The notes: generated by a model not told the origin, from the sequence alone. 64,000 nucleotides of DNA from Leisingera aquaemixtae (GCF_019801145.1 NZ_JAHVJQ010000002.1:186001-250000); one strand, 5' to 3'; positions 1 to 9,428 are shown, counted from the first letter of the stretch. Numbers and translations are program-made.

Positions 1-491
1 AAGAGCTTCATGTCTGCACGCAGGGCAAGCTCGGCCGCGATGTCCCCGGTCCGCAACGTGATCTGCCCGACATGCGCGCCGCCGCCCAGCGGCAGTGCAG
101 GATCGCCGGCACCGTCTGGCCGGTTGCCAAGGAAATCATGCTGCAAAAGCTCTATGGCAAAGCCTTCGGGATCGTGCAGATGCGCCATATAGCCGATATC
201 GCGGAACTGGTGCGGCGCAGAAACCTCCACGCCCTTCTGCCGCAAATGCTCACAGGCGATGTCCAGATCGGGCAGGCAAATGCCGATCTTCCAATAACGT
301 TCATCGCGTGAATGCGGCGCCCGGCTGCCGCCGGGCAGCAGGATCAGGTCCGCATCCCCGCCGGCATAACCGGCACGCCAGGCTTCACCCTCAGACCGTG
401 CCTCCATGCCGAGCACATCCGCGTAAAACCCCGCCAGCATCTTTGGGTCTTCGACCTGTAGCCGAAGGCCTGAAAGCCGCTTCACCGGCAC
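1..491 (-). CDS. VOC (glyoxalase/bleomycin-resistance fold) family protein, 3' end cut by window
   Basis: A minus-strand reading frame runs off the left edge; 163 codons are visible. It reads as a glyoxalase-fold protein: an N-terminal strand (GLRLQVEDP), then a segment like FYADVLGMEAR. Later come HLHDPEGFAIELLQHD, the conserved DPxGxxxEL signature of this superfamily, and the start of a second repeat (HVGQITLRTGD). The start is taken as GTG at 489-491, which overlaps the stop of the upstream crotonase gene; a second GTG lies two codons further in. The tight overlap puts it in an operon with the crotonase and SDR genes. VOC proteins use metal-dependent chemistry on varied substrates, so the substrate cannot be named. 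Confidence 0.75.
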   Translation of the reverse strand, partial: MPVKRLSGLRLQVEDPKMLAGFYADVLGMEARSEGEAWRAGYAGGDADLILLPGGSRAPHSRDERYWKIGICLPDLDIACEHLRQKGVEVSAPHQFRDIGYMAHLHDPEGFAIELLQHDFLGNRPDGAGDPALPLGGGAHVGQITLRTGDIAAELALRADMKL

Positions 492-1093
492 ATCCTCAGG
501 ATGCCGGCGGCAATTTCCGGTTTGGCCTCCAGCGAATGCGCCAGCAAATCCTCCGCCGTGTCCAGCAAGGCCTCAGGCTCCACAATCCGGTCCACGAGGC
601 CGTAGTCGTATGCCTCCTGCGCGGTGATCTTCTGCCCGGCCGCCAGGATCATCTTAGTGCGGGCAGGCCCGATCAGAGCAGCCATCCGGCCCGCGTCCGA
701 AGGCTGCGGCAAATAACCAAGCTTCATCACCGGGTAGAAGAATTTGGCCGATGGCACCGCGATGCGGATATCGCAAGCCAGCACCATGCCATTGGCGCCG
801 CCCGCCAAGGTGCCGTTCAGCGCGGCCACCTTGAGGCAGGGAACAGCGGCCATTGCCGCCGACAGCCGCTCCCACACCGGCGAGGTCGCCAGGCCTGCCC
901 GCGCCTCATCCAGATCGGCACCGGCGCTGAACACCTTGCCGGTTCCGGTCAGGATCAGCCCGCGGGCCTCCTGCGCGCGTTCGGCAATCTCCGCCAGCTC
1001 TGTGAGCATTGCTTCTGTCAGCGAATTCGCCTTGTCCGGCCGGTTGATGGTGACGGTCCACAGACCGTTTTCCGCGATTTCCAGTCCGATCAT
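482..1093 (-). CDS. Enoyl-CoA hydratase/isomerase (crotonase) family protein
   Basis: This is a 203-residue crotonase-fold protein, short against the usual 255-260 residues because the C-terminal trimerisation helices are abbreviated. The two oxyanion-hole segments are visible (FSAGADL near residue 55 and LAGGANGM near 95). The usual hydratase glutamates are not at their expected places: GGGxE reads GGANG, and the PExxLG segment reads VMKLGYLP. Classical hydratase activity is therefore doubtful, while CoA-ester binding is plausible. Its ATG overlaps the stop of the SDR gene by four bases, and its own stop overlaps the VOC start, so the three genes look co-transcribed. Confidence 0.85.
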   Translation of the reverse strand: MIGLEIAENGLWTVTINRPDKANSLTEAMLTELAEIAERAQEARGLILTGTGKVFSAGADLDEARAGLATSPVWERLSAAMAAVPCLKVAALNGTLAGGANGMVLACDIRIAVPSAKFFYPVMKLGYLPQPSDAGRMAALIGPARTKMILAAGQKITAQEAYDYGLVDRIVEPEALLDTAEDLLAHSLEAKPEIAAGILRMCR

Positions 1094-1839
1094 ACCAGGC
1101 CCACCCGTTTGCGGATGCTGTCCTCGCGCAGGGAAACCTCTTGGCCTACATAATCATCTGCGTCGCCAGTGCACATCCACATCAGCGTCCGGGCCGGCCA
1201 TTCGGCCGGAATATGGTCTTCCCAGTCCAGCTCGCTCACCGGGTTGATGCCGCTGGCCTTGATCTCGCGCTGCATCTGGGTCGCAACCGTCCCTGGCGAC
1301 AGGCCCATGGCGCGGATGCCGTTGCCGCGTTCTTCCAGGTCGAGCGCAGAAGTCAGCATCGCCGCGCCTGCCTTCGACGAACAATAGGCACTCCACCCTT
1401 CCAGCGGCCGGTGCGCCGCGCCGGAGCTGACGGTAATGATGGTGCCGCCCCCCGATGGCTTCATCAGCGGCAGCGCAGCCCGCATGCCGTTGAAAACGCC
1501 TTTCAGGTTGATGTCGATCAGCTTGCCCCAGCCGTCCGGCGATGCATCCTCCAGCCGGGCTATCGGTTCGATCACCCCGGCATTGTTGATCAGGACGTCC
1601 AGGCTGCCGAATTGCTGGCGCGCCTTGGCCAGCGCCGCCTCCACCGAAGCATAGTCAGCCACATCACAGGCAAAGGCCAGCACGTTTCCGCCGATCTCCT
1701 CTGCCAGCGCCTTCAGGGCATCGCCGCTCCTTGCCAGCAAGGCCAGATTGGCCCCGGCGGCAGCAAAGAGGCGGGCCGCATCCGCACCAATCCCGCGGCT
1801 AGCGCCTGTAATTGCAATTGTTTTTCCGTTGAAATCCAT
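1090..1839 (-). CDS. Short-chain dehydrogenase/reductase (SDR) family oxidoreductase
   Basis: This is a 249-residue classical SDR. It shows the TGASRGIG dinucleotide-binding motif near residue 10, NNAG near residue 84, a serine in TVSSGAAH, and the YxxxK pair in YCSSKAG. The ATG at 1839 is chosen because AGGGACGG lies just upstream; a longer frame upstream lacks fold features. The gene leads a minus-strand operon with the crotonase and VOC genes. SDRs reduce or oxidise hydroxyl/keto groups with NAD(P)H. With a crotonase neighbour, a hydroxyacyl substrate is possible but not shown. Confidence 0.88.
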   Translation of the reverse strand: MDFNGKTIAITGASRGIGADAARLFAAAGANLALLARSGDALKALAEEIGGNVLAFACDVADYASVEAALAKARQQFGSLDVLINNAGVIEPIARLEDASPDGWGKLIDINLKGVFNGMRAALPLMKPSGGGTIITVSSGAAHRPLEGWSAYCSSKAGAAMLTSALDLEERGNGIRAMGLSPGTVATQMQREIKASGINPVSELDWEDHIPAEWPARTLMWMCTGDADDYVGQEVSLREDSIRKRVGLV

Positions 1840-1974
1840 CCGCCGTCCCTCCAAGTGACTGATAACCCATGTGGTAAAGCCCTTAGGGGGAACGGTCCAG
1901 CCCAAGGCCCCCTTGACGGCGCTGCCTGCCGGGCCGACGATGATTTCAATTATCTCACAGAGAAAGGTTCTCTA

Positions 1975-3498
1975 ATGTCCGTTATTTTTGCGCGCGGCGG
2001 TGCCGCAGCAGCAATTTTGGTTGTTTCCGCGCAGGGCGCCCTGGCCGATCTGAGCGCGCAGGAAGTCTGGGCCGACTGGAAGGCGTACCTGACCGGCACC
2101 GGCTACACGGTATCCGGCACCGAAACTGTTTCGGGCAGCACTCTCACGGTATCCGACGTGTCGATGGTCATGCCAATCCCCGAAGAAGACGGATCCGGCA
2201 CCCTGAGCTTTCCGGAAGTCCAGTTTGTCGAAAACGGCGATGGCACCGTCAACGTGCTGCTGCCTGCAGAATTCCCGATGACATTTGATTTCTCCGGCGA
2301 CGGCGAAACCTTTTCCGGCAAGCTGATCTATTCCCACGATGGCACCCCGATGAAGGTGGCCGGCGACGCCGAGAACATGAGCTATGACTACAGCTCCTCC
2401 AAGGTTGCCCTGACGCTTGAGGAGCTGACCGCGGACGGCGAGGCCGTGCCCGCGGATGTCGCGAAAGCCCAGCTCGTCATGAGCGACGTCGCCACCAGGA
2501 GCAACATGAAGGTGGCCGGCGCTCGCAGCTATGAGCAGACGCTGACTGCCTCCAGCCTCAGCTATGACATGGGTTTCAACGACCCCGAAGGCGAGGGCAA
2601 GGGCTCCTTCAAGGGGGCGCTGCAGGGCCTGGCCTTCACCGGCACCGGCACCGTTCCCGAGGGCACGCCGGGCACCGACATGGCAGCGCTTCTGGAAGCC
2701 GGGTTCGGTTTTGACGGCACCTTCACCTTCGAAGGCGGCAACGGCTCCGTTTCCGGCGTGGACGGTAGCGAAACCTTTGCGATGGAAAGCAACTCCCAGG
2801 GCGGCTCCTTTACCGTGTCGATGGACAAGGAGCACCTGACCTATGACGTTTCGCAGATCGGAACCAATGTGAACATCACGGGATCAGAGATCCCGTTCCC
2901 GCTGGCGCTCAGCATGGCGGAAACCGGTTTCAAGCTGATGATGCCGCTTTCGAAATCCGAGGAAGAGCAGGATTTCGCCCTGGGCGTCACCCTGCGCGAG
3001 TTTGCTGTGCCGGAAATGCTGTGGGGCATGATCGACCCGACCGGCCAGCTGCCGCATGACCCAGCCACCGTCATTCTGGACCTGGCTGGCAAAGGCAAGG
3101 TGCTGTTTGACCTGTTTGACCCCGAAGCCATGGAAGCCGTGGAAAAGGGCGAAGAGCAGCCGGGTGAGCTGAATGCGCTGACCGTGAAGCAGCTGCAGGT
3201 CTCCGCAGCAGGCGCCGAGCTGACCGGCACCGGCGATTTCACCTTCAACAACGAAGACCTGACCAGCTTTGACGGCATGCCGGCACCCGCAGGCGAAGCC
3301 AACTTCAAGCTGACCGGCGCCAACACCCTGATCGACAAGCTGATCGGCATGGGCCTGATGTCCGACAGCGACGCCATGGGCGCGCGGATGATGATGGGCA
3401 TGCTGGCGGTCCCGGGCGAAGGCGAGGACACGCTGACCTCGAAGATCGAAGTCACCGAGGACGGCCAGGTGCTCGCCAACGGCCAGCGCATCAAGTAA
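1975..3498 (+). CDS. DUF2125 domain-containing exported protein
   Basis: This is a 507-residue protein with an N-terminal signal peptide (hydrophobic AAAAILVVSAQ, cleavage probably after GALA). The rest is beta-rich, with many repeats of the style GTLSFPEVQFVENGDG and TADGEAVPAD. Length and composition match the DUF2125 proteins common in Rhodobacteraceae; no function is established for that family. The ATG at 1975 follows AGAAAGG. The gene is transcribed away from the SDR operon and is followed by a strong terminator, so it is probably a single-gene unit. It is acidic and secreted to the periplasm or outer surface. Confidence 0.75.
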   Translation: MSVIFARGGAAAAILVVSAQGALADLSAQEVWADWKAYLTGTGYTVSGTETVSGSTLTVSDVSMVMPIPEEDGSGTLSFPEVQFVENGDGTVNVLLPAEFPMTFDFSGDGETFSGKLIYSHDGTPMKVAGDAENMSYDYSSSKVALTLEELTADGEAVPADVAKAQLVMSDVATRSNMKVAGARSYEQTLTASSLSYDMGFNDPEGEGKGSFKGALQGLAFTGTGTVPEGTPGTDMAALLEAGFGFDGTFTFEGGNGSVSGVDGSETFAMESNSQGGSFTVSMDKEHLTYDVSQIGTNVNITGSEIPFPLALSMAETGFKLMMPLSKSEEEQDFALGVTLREFAVPEMLWGMIDPTGQLPHDPATVILDLAGKGKVLFDLFDPEAMEAVEKGEEQPGELNALTVKQLQVSAAGAELTGTGDFTFNNEDLTSFDGMPAPAGEANFKLTGANTLIDKLIGMGLMSDSDAMGARMMMGMLAVPGEGEDTLTSKIEVTEDGQVLANGQRIK

Positions 3499-3523
3499 CC
3501 GTCAAAGCCCGGACAAGACCTGC

Positions 3524-3553
3524 AAAGGGGCTGCCTGGCGCGGCCCCTTTTTT
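3524..3553 (+). terminator. Rho-independent terminator after the DUF2125 gene
   Basis: AAAGGGGC at 3524-3531 pairs with GCCCCTTT at 3543-3550, followed by more T residues. It lies 26 bases after the stop of the DUF2125 gene. Confidence 0.85.
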
Positions 3554-3620
3554 GCGGCCCGCACTTGCGGCACGCGGTCTCTCTGGATAGCTCTTTTAAA
3601 GAGCAGAACAGAAGGTGCCC

Positions 3621-4967
3621 ATGACCCAGTCTCCCGAAGCGCTTTGCCACGCCCTGATTGACGCCGCCCGCAAGGCCGGCGCGGATGCCGCCGACGCCAT
3701 GGCAGCCGAGGGCAGCTCTCTCAGCATTGAAGTGCGCGAGGGCAAGCTGGAACATGCAGAGCGCTCGGAAGGCACCGACCTCGGCCTGCGGGTGTTTGTC
3801 GGCAAGCGCCAGGCGCTGGTCTCCTCCTCCGACATGCGGCCCGAAACCATCGCAGCGATGGCCGAACGCGTCGTTGCCATGGCAAGGGAAGCACCGGAAG
3901 ACCCCTATGCCGGCTTGGCCGATCCGTCTCAGCTGGCCCGGGACTGGGATCTGGCCGCGCTGGAGCTGGAAGACCCGAGCAGCGAACCGGAGCCGGCAGC
4001 CCTGCAAGCGGATGCCCTGGCGGCCGAGGCCGCCTGCCAGGAGATTGAGGGTATTACCCAGGTGCAATCCGCAGCGGCGGGCTATGGCCGCCATGCTGTG
4101 CATCTGGCCGCGACCAACGGTTTCTCCGGCGGTTACCAGCGCACGGGCCGGTCGCTTTCCTGCACCGGAATCGCCGGCACGGGCACCGGAATGGAGCGTG
4201 ACCACGACGGCGATTCCCGCACCTTCCAGGCCGACCTGCGCGGTGCAGAGGAAATTGGCCGCACCGCAGGTGAGAGGGCCGTGGCCCGGCTGGGCGCCCG
4301 CAAGCCCAAGACCGGCAGTTTCCCGGTTCTGTTCGACGAGCGGATTTCCTCTTCGCTGATCGGCCACCTGATGTCGGCAGCCAACGGCGCCGCAATCGCC
4401 CGCGGCTCCTCCTGGCTGAAGGATTCGCTGGGCCAGCAGGTGCTGCCCGAAACCCTCTCTGTCGTTGAGGACCCGCACCGCCCGCGCATTTCCGGCTCAC
4501 GCCCGTTTGACGGCGAGGGGCTGGCGACCCGCAAACGCACCGTGGTGGACAAAGGCGTGCTGACCGGCTGGACGCTGGACCTCGCTTCTGCCCGCAAGCT
4601 GGGGCTGGAAAGCACCGGCAACGCCGCCCGCGGCATCGGCGGGGTGCCCTCCCCCTCGACCTGGAACATCGCGCTGACCCAGGGTGATGCCAGCCGCGAG
4701 GACCTGATCGCACAGATGGGCACCGGCCTCCTGGTCACTTCGATGATCGGCTCCACCATCAATCCGAACACCGGCGATTATTCCCGCGGCGCCTCGGGTT
4801 TCTGGGTGGAAAACGGCGAGATTGCCTATCCGGTCAACGAATGCACCATCGCCGGCAACCTGCACAGCATGCTGCGCCGGATCATTCCGGCCAATGACGC
4901 GCGCACGCATCTTTCCAGCGTGGTGCCCTCGCTGCTGGTCGAAGGAATGACCCTTGCCGGCAACTGA
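3621..4967 (+). CDS. pmbA: TldD/PmbA (TldE) family metalloprotease-related protein
   Basis: This is a 448-residue member of the TldD/PmbA family. In E. coli, TldD and TldE (PmbA) form a heterodimeric protease that matures microcin precursors and degrades CcdA; TldE is the partner without the zinc site. Visible family features include the N-terminal EVREGKLEHAERSEGTDLGLRVF segment and the C-terminal run of GGVPSPSTWNI, SMIGSTINPNTGDYSRGASGFWVENGEI and LEGM-like ends. No HExxxH zinc motif is present, which fits TldE rather than TldD. The ATG at 3621 is preferred over a GTG six bases earlier because AGAAGG is well spaced from it. The stop overlaps the next gene. Confidence 0.88.
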   Translation: MTQSPEALCHALIDAARKAGADAADAMAAEGSSLSIEVREGKLEHAERSEGTDLGLRVFVGKRQALVSSSDMRPETIAAMAERVVAMAREAPEDPYAGLADPSQLARDWDLAALELEDPSSEPEPAALQADALAAEAACQEIEGITQVQSAAAGYGRHAVHLAATNGFSGGYQRTGRSLSCTGIAGTGTGMERDHDGDSRTFQADLRGAEEIGRTAGERAVARLGARKPKTGSFPVLFDERISSSLIGHLMSAANGAAIARGSSWLKDSLGQQVLPETLSVVEDPHRPRISGSRPFDGEGLATRKRTVVDKGVLTGWTLDLASARKLGLESTGNAARGIGGVPSPSTWNIALTQGDASREDLIAQMGTGLLVTSMIGSTINPNTGDYSRGASGFWVENGEIAYPVNECTIAGNLHSMLRRIIPANDARTHLSSVVPSLLVEGMTLAGN

Positions 4968-5757
4968 CCTTTCCCTGCTTGTAAAAGCGGCGGAACAGGC
5001 TGGAGACATCGCGTGCCGCTACACTGGACCCGACGCCAGGCGCTGGGACAAGCCCGGCGGCGCAGGCCCGGTGACCGAAGCTGATCTGGCCGTCAACGCC
5101 ATGTTGGAGGATATGCTGCAGCAAGCGCGGCCCGGCTACGGCTGGCTGTCGGAGGAGACCGAGGACAGCGCCGCCCGCCTGGCCCGCGACCGGGTGTTCA
5201 TCATCGACCCGATCGACGGCACCCGCAGCTTTGCCGAAGGCTCCCGCACCTGGGCGCATTCCATCGCTGTTGCGGAACAGGGAGAGGTGACAGCTGCGGT
5301 GGTCTATTTGCCCCAGCGGGAGCTTATGTACACCGCGGCCAAGGGGCTGGGTGCGGCCTGCAACGGCAATCCGATCAAGGTATCCTCCGCAACTGAGCTT
5401 GCCAGCACTGAAATCCTGGCAGCCAAGCCCAATTTGCAGGCGCACCACTGGCTGGGCGGCGCCCCGCCTGCGTTCATCCGCAGCTACCGGCCCTCGCTGG
5501 CCTACCGGCTGGCCAAAGTGGCCGATGGACGGTTCGGCGCCATGCTGACTCTGCGCCCCAGCTGGGAGTGGGACATTGCCGCGGGCGACCTGCTGCTGCG
5601 CGAGGCAGGCGGTGTGATCAGCGACCGCGCAGGCCACCCCTTGCGTTTCAACAACCCGCACCCGCGCCTGAACGGGGTGATCGCCGGCTGCCGCGCCCTG
5701 CATCAGGCGCTGCTGGCGGCACTCGATCCATCCAGCCCCGGCATCGCTGGACTTTGA
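4954..5757 (+). CDS. Inositol monophosphatase family protein (3'(2'),5'-bisphosphate nucleotidase-like)
   Basis: This is a 267-residue protein of the lithium-sensitive phosphatase family. It has a metal-binding Glu pair (LSEETED), the DPIDGT signature near residue 87 and the C-terminal WEWDIAAGDLLLREAGG motif that carries the last metal ligand. It starts with TTG at 4954, with GAAGGA seven bases upstream, and overlaps the end of pmbA by 14 bases. A second member of the family, cysQ, lies at 37964-38767. The substrate cannot be decided between inositol phosphate, fructose-1,6-bisphosphate and PAP. The gene belongs to a plus-strand run leading to lpxK. Confidence 0.85.
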   Translation: MPATDLSLLVKAAEQAGDIACRYTGPDARRWDKPGGAGPVTEADLAVNAMLEDMLQQARPGYGWLSEETEDSAARLARDRVFIIDPIDGTRSFAEGSRTWAHSIAVAEQGEVTAAVVYLPQRELMYTAAKGLGAACNGNPIKVSSATELASTEILAAKPNLQAHHWLGGAPPAFIRSYRPSLAYRLAKVADGRFGAMLTLRPSWEWDIAAGDLLLREAGGVISDRAGHPLRFNNPHPRLNGVIAGCRALHQALLAALDPSSPGIAGL

Positions 5758-5828
5758 ACCAGGCAGGCCTTAAGCGGTCTCAGCAGTCCAGCCATCGCCA
5801 GAAGCAAATTTTTCACAGACAAACCCGC

Positions 5829-7064
5829 ATGTTGCAGATACCTTGGGCCGGAAAAATAAAATCGAACCAGATGCAACTGCGAACCACAGCTTCCAGGCGC
5901 TCCGCCGGCCTGCAGCCCCGCCCCAAGGGGGAGCTGCTGTGGGTGCACGCGACAACGCCCGAACGCTATCTGGCGCTCTGTGATGTCGGCCGGCGGCTCA
6001 AAACGCTGCGCCCGGATCTGCTGGTGCTTGCCAGCTGGGAGCCTGAGTTGCACCTGACGGGAACCGTTGGCTGCGATATTCCGGTTGGCCCGCTGGCAGA
6101 GGACACGATGGCAGAGGCGCGGGATTTCCTGGCCCACTGGCAGCCTGACGCCTGCATCTGGACCGGCACGCCCGCACGGCGGGTGATGCTGCGGCAATTG
6201 CGCGAGCGCGGCACCGGCATCCTGCTGGCGGATCTGCTGGACAGCGAAATGCCGCACCGCACCAGCCGCTGGCTGCCAGATCAGCGGCGGCGGCTGCTGG
6301 AGGGGCTGACCTGCATTCTGACCCCCTCCAAGGCGGTGCAAGACCGGCTGATCCGGGCAGGCGTCCCGGCAGAGCGGGTGGAACTGGCCGGCAAGCTGCG
6401 GGTGTCCGCCATTCCGCCGGGCTGCAACGACGACGAGCTGGCCGCCATGCAGGAGACCTTGGGCAGCCGCCCGGTCTGGCTGGCAGCACATGTCAAACTG
6501 GCGGAGCTTGCCCGGGTGCTGGAAGCCCACCGGACCGCCTTGCGGCTGCTGCACCGGCTGCTGCTGGTGATCGCGCTGGACGACACCGCCGACTTGGCCG
6601 CCGCCCGCCGCCTGCTGCAGGACAGCGGGCTGTCCTTTGCCGACTGGGAGGACGGCGGCGAACCGGAAGACTTCAACCAGGTGCTGCTGACCGGCGGCGA
6701 GGACCTGGGACTCTGGTACCGCCTGTCTCCGGTTGCCCTGATCGCTAGCAGCCTCGATCCCGCGGCACAGGGCCAGTCCCCCTTGGATGCCGCGTCCTTG
6801 GGCTCTGCCCTCTTGCACGGGCCTGGTATCCACGCGCACCGTGACCTCTATGACCGGCTGGCCAAATCCGGCGCCGCTCTGCAGGTTCAGACCCCGGCTG
6901 AAATGGCGGATGCCGTCGTCGCGGTTTCCGCACCGGACAAGGCTGCCGAAATGGCGCTGGCCGGCTGGCAGAGCGTGACCGAAAGCGCAGCCACAACCGA
7001 CATGCTGATGGACAAGGTCCAGACTCTGCTGGACCAGCACGAGGATACCAATGCGGGCACCTGA
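5829..7064 (+). CDS. Divergent 3-deoxy-D-manno-octulosonate transferase-like (WaaA-like) glycosyltransferase
   Basis: This 411-residue protein has the overall GT-B architecture and order of WaaA: an N-terminal [14 protein letters not shown] segment, [29 protein letters not shown] in the middle, and [19 protein letters not shown] near the end. It lies directly before lpxK. Several signature residues differ from classical WaaA. The HAASVGE motif that carries the catalytic base reads HATTPER, the PRHxxR loop reads ALDDTAD, and GGHNPLE reads QGQSPLD. It may have altered specificity, be inactive, or be an accessory paralogue. The start (ATG 5829) follows a 71-base gap after the previous gene and is not certain. 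The stop overlaps lpxK by 14 bases. Confidence 0.65.
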   Translation: MLQIPWAGKIKSNQMQLRTTASRRSAGLQPRPKGELLWVHATTPERYLALCDVGRRLKTLRPDLLVLASWEPELHLTGTVGCDIPVGPLAEDTMAEARDFLAHWQPDACIWTGTPARRVMLRQLRERGTGILLADLLDSEMPHRTSRWLPDQRRRLLEGLTCILTPSKAVQDRLIRAGVPAERVELAGKLRVSAIPPGCNDDELAAMQETLGSRPVWLAAHVKLAELARVLEAHRTALRLLHRLLLVIALDDTADLAAARRLLQDSGLSFADWEDGGEPEDFNQVLLTGGEDLGLWYRLSPVALIASSLDPAAQGQSPLDAASLGSALLHGPGIHAHRDLYDRLAKSGAALQVQTPAEMADAVVAVSAPDKAAEMALAGWQSVTESAATTDMLMDKVQTLLDQHEDTNAGT

Positions 7065-8052
7065 TTTCTGGCACAAGCCGCCGGAGCAATTTGATCTGCG
7101 GTCAACCTTGCTGGCACCGCTGGGATGGGCCTATGCGCGTGCCACGGCGTCCCGGCTGGCCAAGGGCAGCCCGCAAGCGGCCGGGGTGCCGGTGATCTGC
7201 GTCGGCAATCTGAACGCCGGCGGCACCGGCAAGACCCCCACGGTGATCTGGCTGCTGGAAACTCTGCGCAGCCTCGGCCACGAGCCGCATGTCGTCACCC
7301 GCGGCTACGGCGGCACGCTGGAGGGGCCGGTGCAGGTGTTCCCCGGCCGCCACAAGGCCGCGCAGACCGGGGACGAGCCGCTGCTGCTGGCCGCCTTTGG
7401 AGAGGTCTGGGTTGCCAAGGACCGCGCCGCGGGCGCCCGCGCTGCAGCTGACGCCGGGGCGACGGTCATCGTGCTGGACGACGGCTTTCAGAATCCATCC
7501 GTGGCCAAGGACCTGTCGCTGGTAGTAGTGGATGCGCAGCACGGGTTCGGCAATGGGCGCTGCCTGCCGGCCGGCCCGTTGCGCGAACCGGTTGCCACCG
7601 GGCTGAAACGCGCCGGCGCGGTGCTATCGCTGGGGCAGGAACCCGCCCAAAAAACATTCACGGACGCTTGGGGCAGCCATCTGCAGGGGCTGCCGCATTT
7701 CACCGGCGCGCTGGAACCGTTGCAGACCGGGATGCCCTGGAACGGCACCCGCGTGCTGGCTTTTGCCGGCATCGGCCACCCGCAGAAGTTCTTCAGCACC
7801 CTGCGCAGCCTCGGTGCCGAAATAGCCCGGGCCGAGGCGCTGGACGACCACCAGCCGCTGACCCCGGCGCTGATGAACCGGCTGGAAAACGAGTCCAAGC
7901 TGCTGAACGCGCAGCTGGTCACAACCGAAAAAGACGCCGTCCGCCTGCCAGACAGCTTCCGCTCCAAGGTGATCACCCTGCCGGTGCGATTGCAGATCGA
8001 TGGTGCCGACGGCCTGAAGGCCCTGCTGCAAAAGGCGGCGCCAGCACCCTGA
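7051..8052 (+). CDS. lpxK: Tetraacyldisaccharide 4'-kinase
   Basis: This is a 333-residue LpxK. It phosphorylates the 4' position of the lipid A disaccharide at the inner face of the cytoplasmic membrane. The P-loop is visible as [11 protein letters not shown] near residue 55, followed by VTRGYGG and the [10 protein letters not shown] segment typical of LpxK. The usual FRELG-like and TTEKDAVRL motifs occur in the C-terminal half. The amino terminus ([12 protein letters not shown]) matches the short membrane-contacting helix. It overlaps the WaaA-like gene and ends in a bidirectional terminator. The product feeds lipid A synthesis together with kdsD, kdsB and lptCAB elsewhere in the window. 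Confidence 0.95.
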   Translation: MRAPDFWHKPPEQFDLRSTLLAPLGWAYARATASRLAKGSPQAAGVPVICVGNLNAGGTGKTPTVIWLLETLRSLGHEPHVVTRGYGGTLEGPVQVFPGRHKAAQTGDEPLLLAAFGEVWVAKDRAAGARAAADAGATVIVLDDGFQNPSVAKDLSLVVVDAQHGFGNGRCLPAGPLREPVATGLKRAGAVLSLGQEPAQKTFTDAWGSHLQGLPHFTGALEPLQTGMPWNGTRVLAFAGIGHPQKFFSTLRSLGAEIARAEALDDHQPLTPALMNRLENESKLLNAQLVTTEKDAVRLPDSFRSKVITLPVRLQIDGADGLKALLQKAAPAP

Positions 8053-8100
8053 GCGCTGCCCGGTTGCAATCCATGCGGCGGCGCGTGCCGCCCAAAAGAA

Positions 8101-8127
8101 AAAGCCCGGGCAGCCGCCCGGGCTTTT
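8101..8127. terminator. Bidirectional terminator between lpxK and the DsbA-like gene
   Basis: A perfect 11-bp stem (AAAGCCCGGGC at 8101-8111 and its complement at 8116-8126) with a 4-base loop has A and T runs on its flanks. It sits between convergent genes and can serve both. Confidence 0.9.
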
Positions 8128-8148
8128 CATTCTTGCGGCCAGCCGCCC

Positions 8149-8820
8149 TCAGCCTTCCAGCTCTGCGTCGATCAGCTTCTTGAAGTCTTCGTAGGACTGG
8201 TTCGAGATTTTCTCACCATTCAGGATGAAGGACGGCGTCGACTCGATCCCGTGCTCAGTCGCGTTTTCCTGATACCAGGCCACCAGGGTCTGCGCCTTTT
8301 CGCCATCCTGCAAGCAGGCTTCCAGCTGATCGTTTTCAATCCCTGCCAGGCGGCCGATCTTGCGCAGCTCGTCGATGATCTCCGACGCGCCCCCGGCCCG
8401 CGCCCATTCCGACTGCCCCTTGTAGATCAGATCGGAAATGCCGAAAAACTTCTCCGGCCCGCTGCAGCGCGCGATCATCGAGGCCCACAGCCCGTAACGG
8501 TCGAAATAGACCTCCCGGTAGGTGAATTTAACCTTTCCGGTGTCGATGTAGTCCGCCTTCAGCTGCTTGAAGGTGTTGTTGTGGAAGTTCGCGCAGTGCG
8601 GGCAGGTGTAAGAGGCGTATTCGATCAGCGTGACCGGCGCGTCCTCCGCCCCCAGGGTCATCTCGGTGATGGTCGAAGTGTCCACTTCGGTTTCTTGCGC
8701 AACAGCGGCGCCAACCAGCGGGTTTGCCGGCAGATTGCTCTGGCTGCCCAAACCCGACAGGGCATAACCGCCCGCAACCACCGCAACCGCGGCCAAGACA
8801 CCAGACATCAAACGGGTCAT
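8149..8820 (-). CDS. DsbA family thiol:disulfide protein, exported
   Basis: This is a 223-residue thioredoxin-fold protein with an N-terminal signal or anchor (LMSGVLAAVAVVAGGYALSG). The active site CPHC lies in YASYTCPHCANFH near residue 76, and the cis-proline loop reads ESTPSFILNG. It belongs to the DsbA/DsbG-like single-domain group of alphaproteobacteria that oxidises or handles thiols in the periplasm. Its ATG overlaps the stop of the upstream DciA-like gene by four bases, so the pair is co-transcribed. The exact redox partner is not visible in the window. Confidence 0.88.
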   Translation of the reverse strand: MTRLMSGVLAAVAVVAGGYALSGLGSQSNLPANPLVGAAVAQETEVDTSTITEMTLGAEDAPVTLIEYASYTCPHCANFHNNTFKQLKADYIDTGKVKFTYREVYFDRYGLWASMIARCSGPEKFFGISDLIYKGQSEWARAGGASEIIDELRKIGRLAGIENDQLEACLQDGEKAQTLVAWYQENATEHGIESTPSFILNGEKISNQSYEDFKKLIDAELEG

Positions 8821-9344
8821 TTGAACCCCTTTCCTTGCGTTTTCTGTTTTGTCAGCACATTGCGCCCCAGGCGTTCCAGGGCGGCGCGCAAATCGTCATT
8901 TTCCACCCCGGCGGCTGCCTTGCTGGCCTCAGCCGCATCCTGCGGGTCCGGCTGCAGCGGCGCTTGCACCTTGGGGGCATATTTGAATTCCACGCGTCCG
9001 TCGGAAAATCCCGTCGGTGCCGTTTGCGTGATCCGCACCTTGGAGATGGCGTTGAAGCCATAGACCGCGTTCACCCGCTCGCGCAGGCGTTCCTTTTGCA
9101 TTTCCAGCATCGGCGCGTTGGCCCCGGTGGTCAGAACCGTCAGCGTGGCGCCAAAGGAGCCCCGCCCATAGCCGATGTTCACGGGACGGGCCATGGCAGC
9201 GATATCCGGCCCAGCGATCTCCTCCCAATGGGTGAGCAGCCGGGACACCGCGAATCCGCGGCTTTCCCCCGCTTTGCGGATCTGCTCGCTGAGGAGCTTG
9301 GAGGTCCGGGAGAACCCGCGTGTGGTGCTGCGCCTGAATGCCAT
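8817..9344 (-). CDS. DUF721 (DciA-like) protein
   Basis: This 175-residue protein has the DUF721 core: LTHWEEIAGPDIAAMARPVNIGYGRGSFGATLTVLTTGANAPMLEM, followed by the RERVNAVYGFNAISKVRI segment. DUF721 proteins include DciA, the ancestral loader of the replicative helicase DnaB. The C-terminal extension is charged and probably unstructured. The gene is divergent from mutY across an 84-base gap and overlaps the DsbA-like gene. A DciA role is inferred from the family; direct evidence is limited to the domain. Confidence 0.8.
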   Translation of the reverse strand: MAFRRSTTRGFSRTSKLLSEQIRKAGESRGFAVSRLLTHWEEIAGPDIAAMARPVNIGYGRGSFGATLTVLTTGANAPMLEMQKERLRERVNAVYGFNAISKVRITQTAPTGFSDGRVEFKYAPKVQAPLQPDPQDAAEASKAAAGVENDDLRAALERLGRNVLTKQKTQGKGFK

Positions 9345-9428
9345 GATCTAGGTTTTGCTCGACTGCCCGCCCTATTGTAAAGAGCGGTAATGCAGGCGCC
9401 AGCCAAACCGCAAGCCGGGGAATAACGA

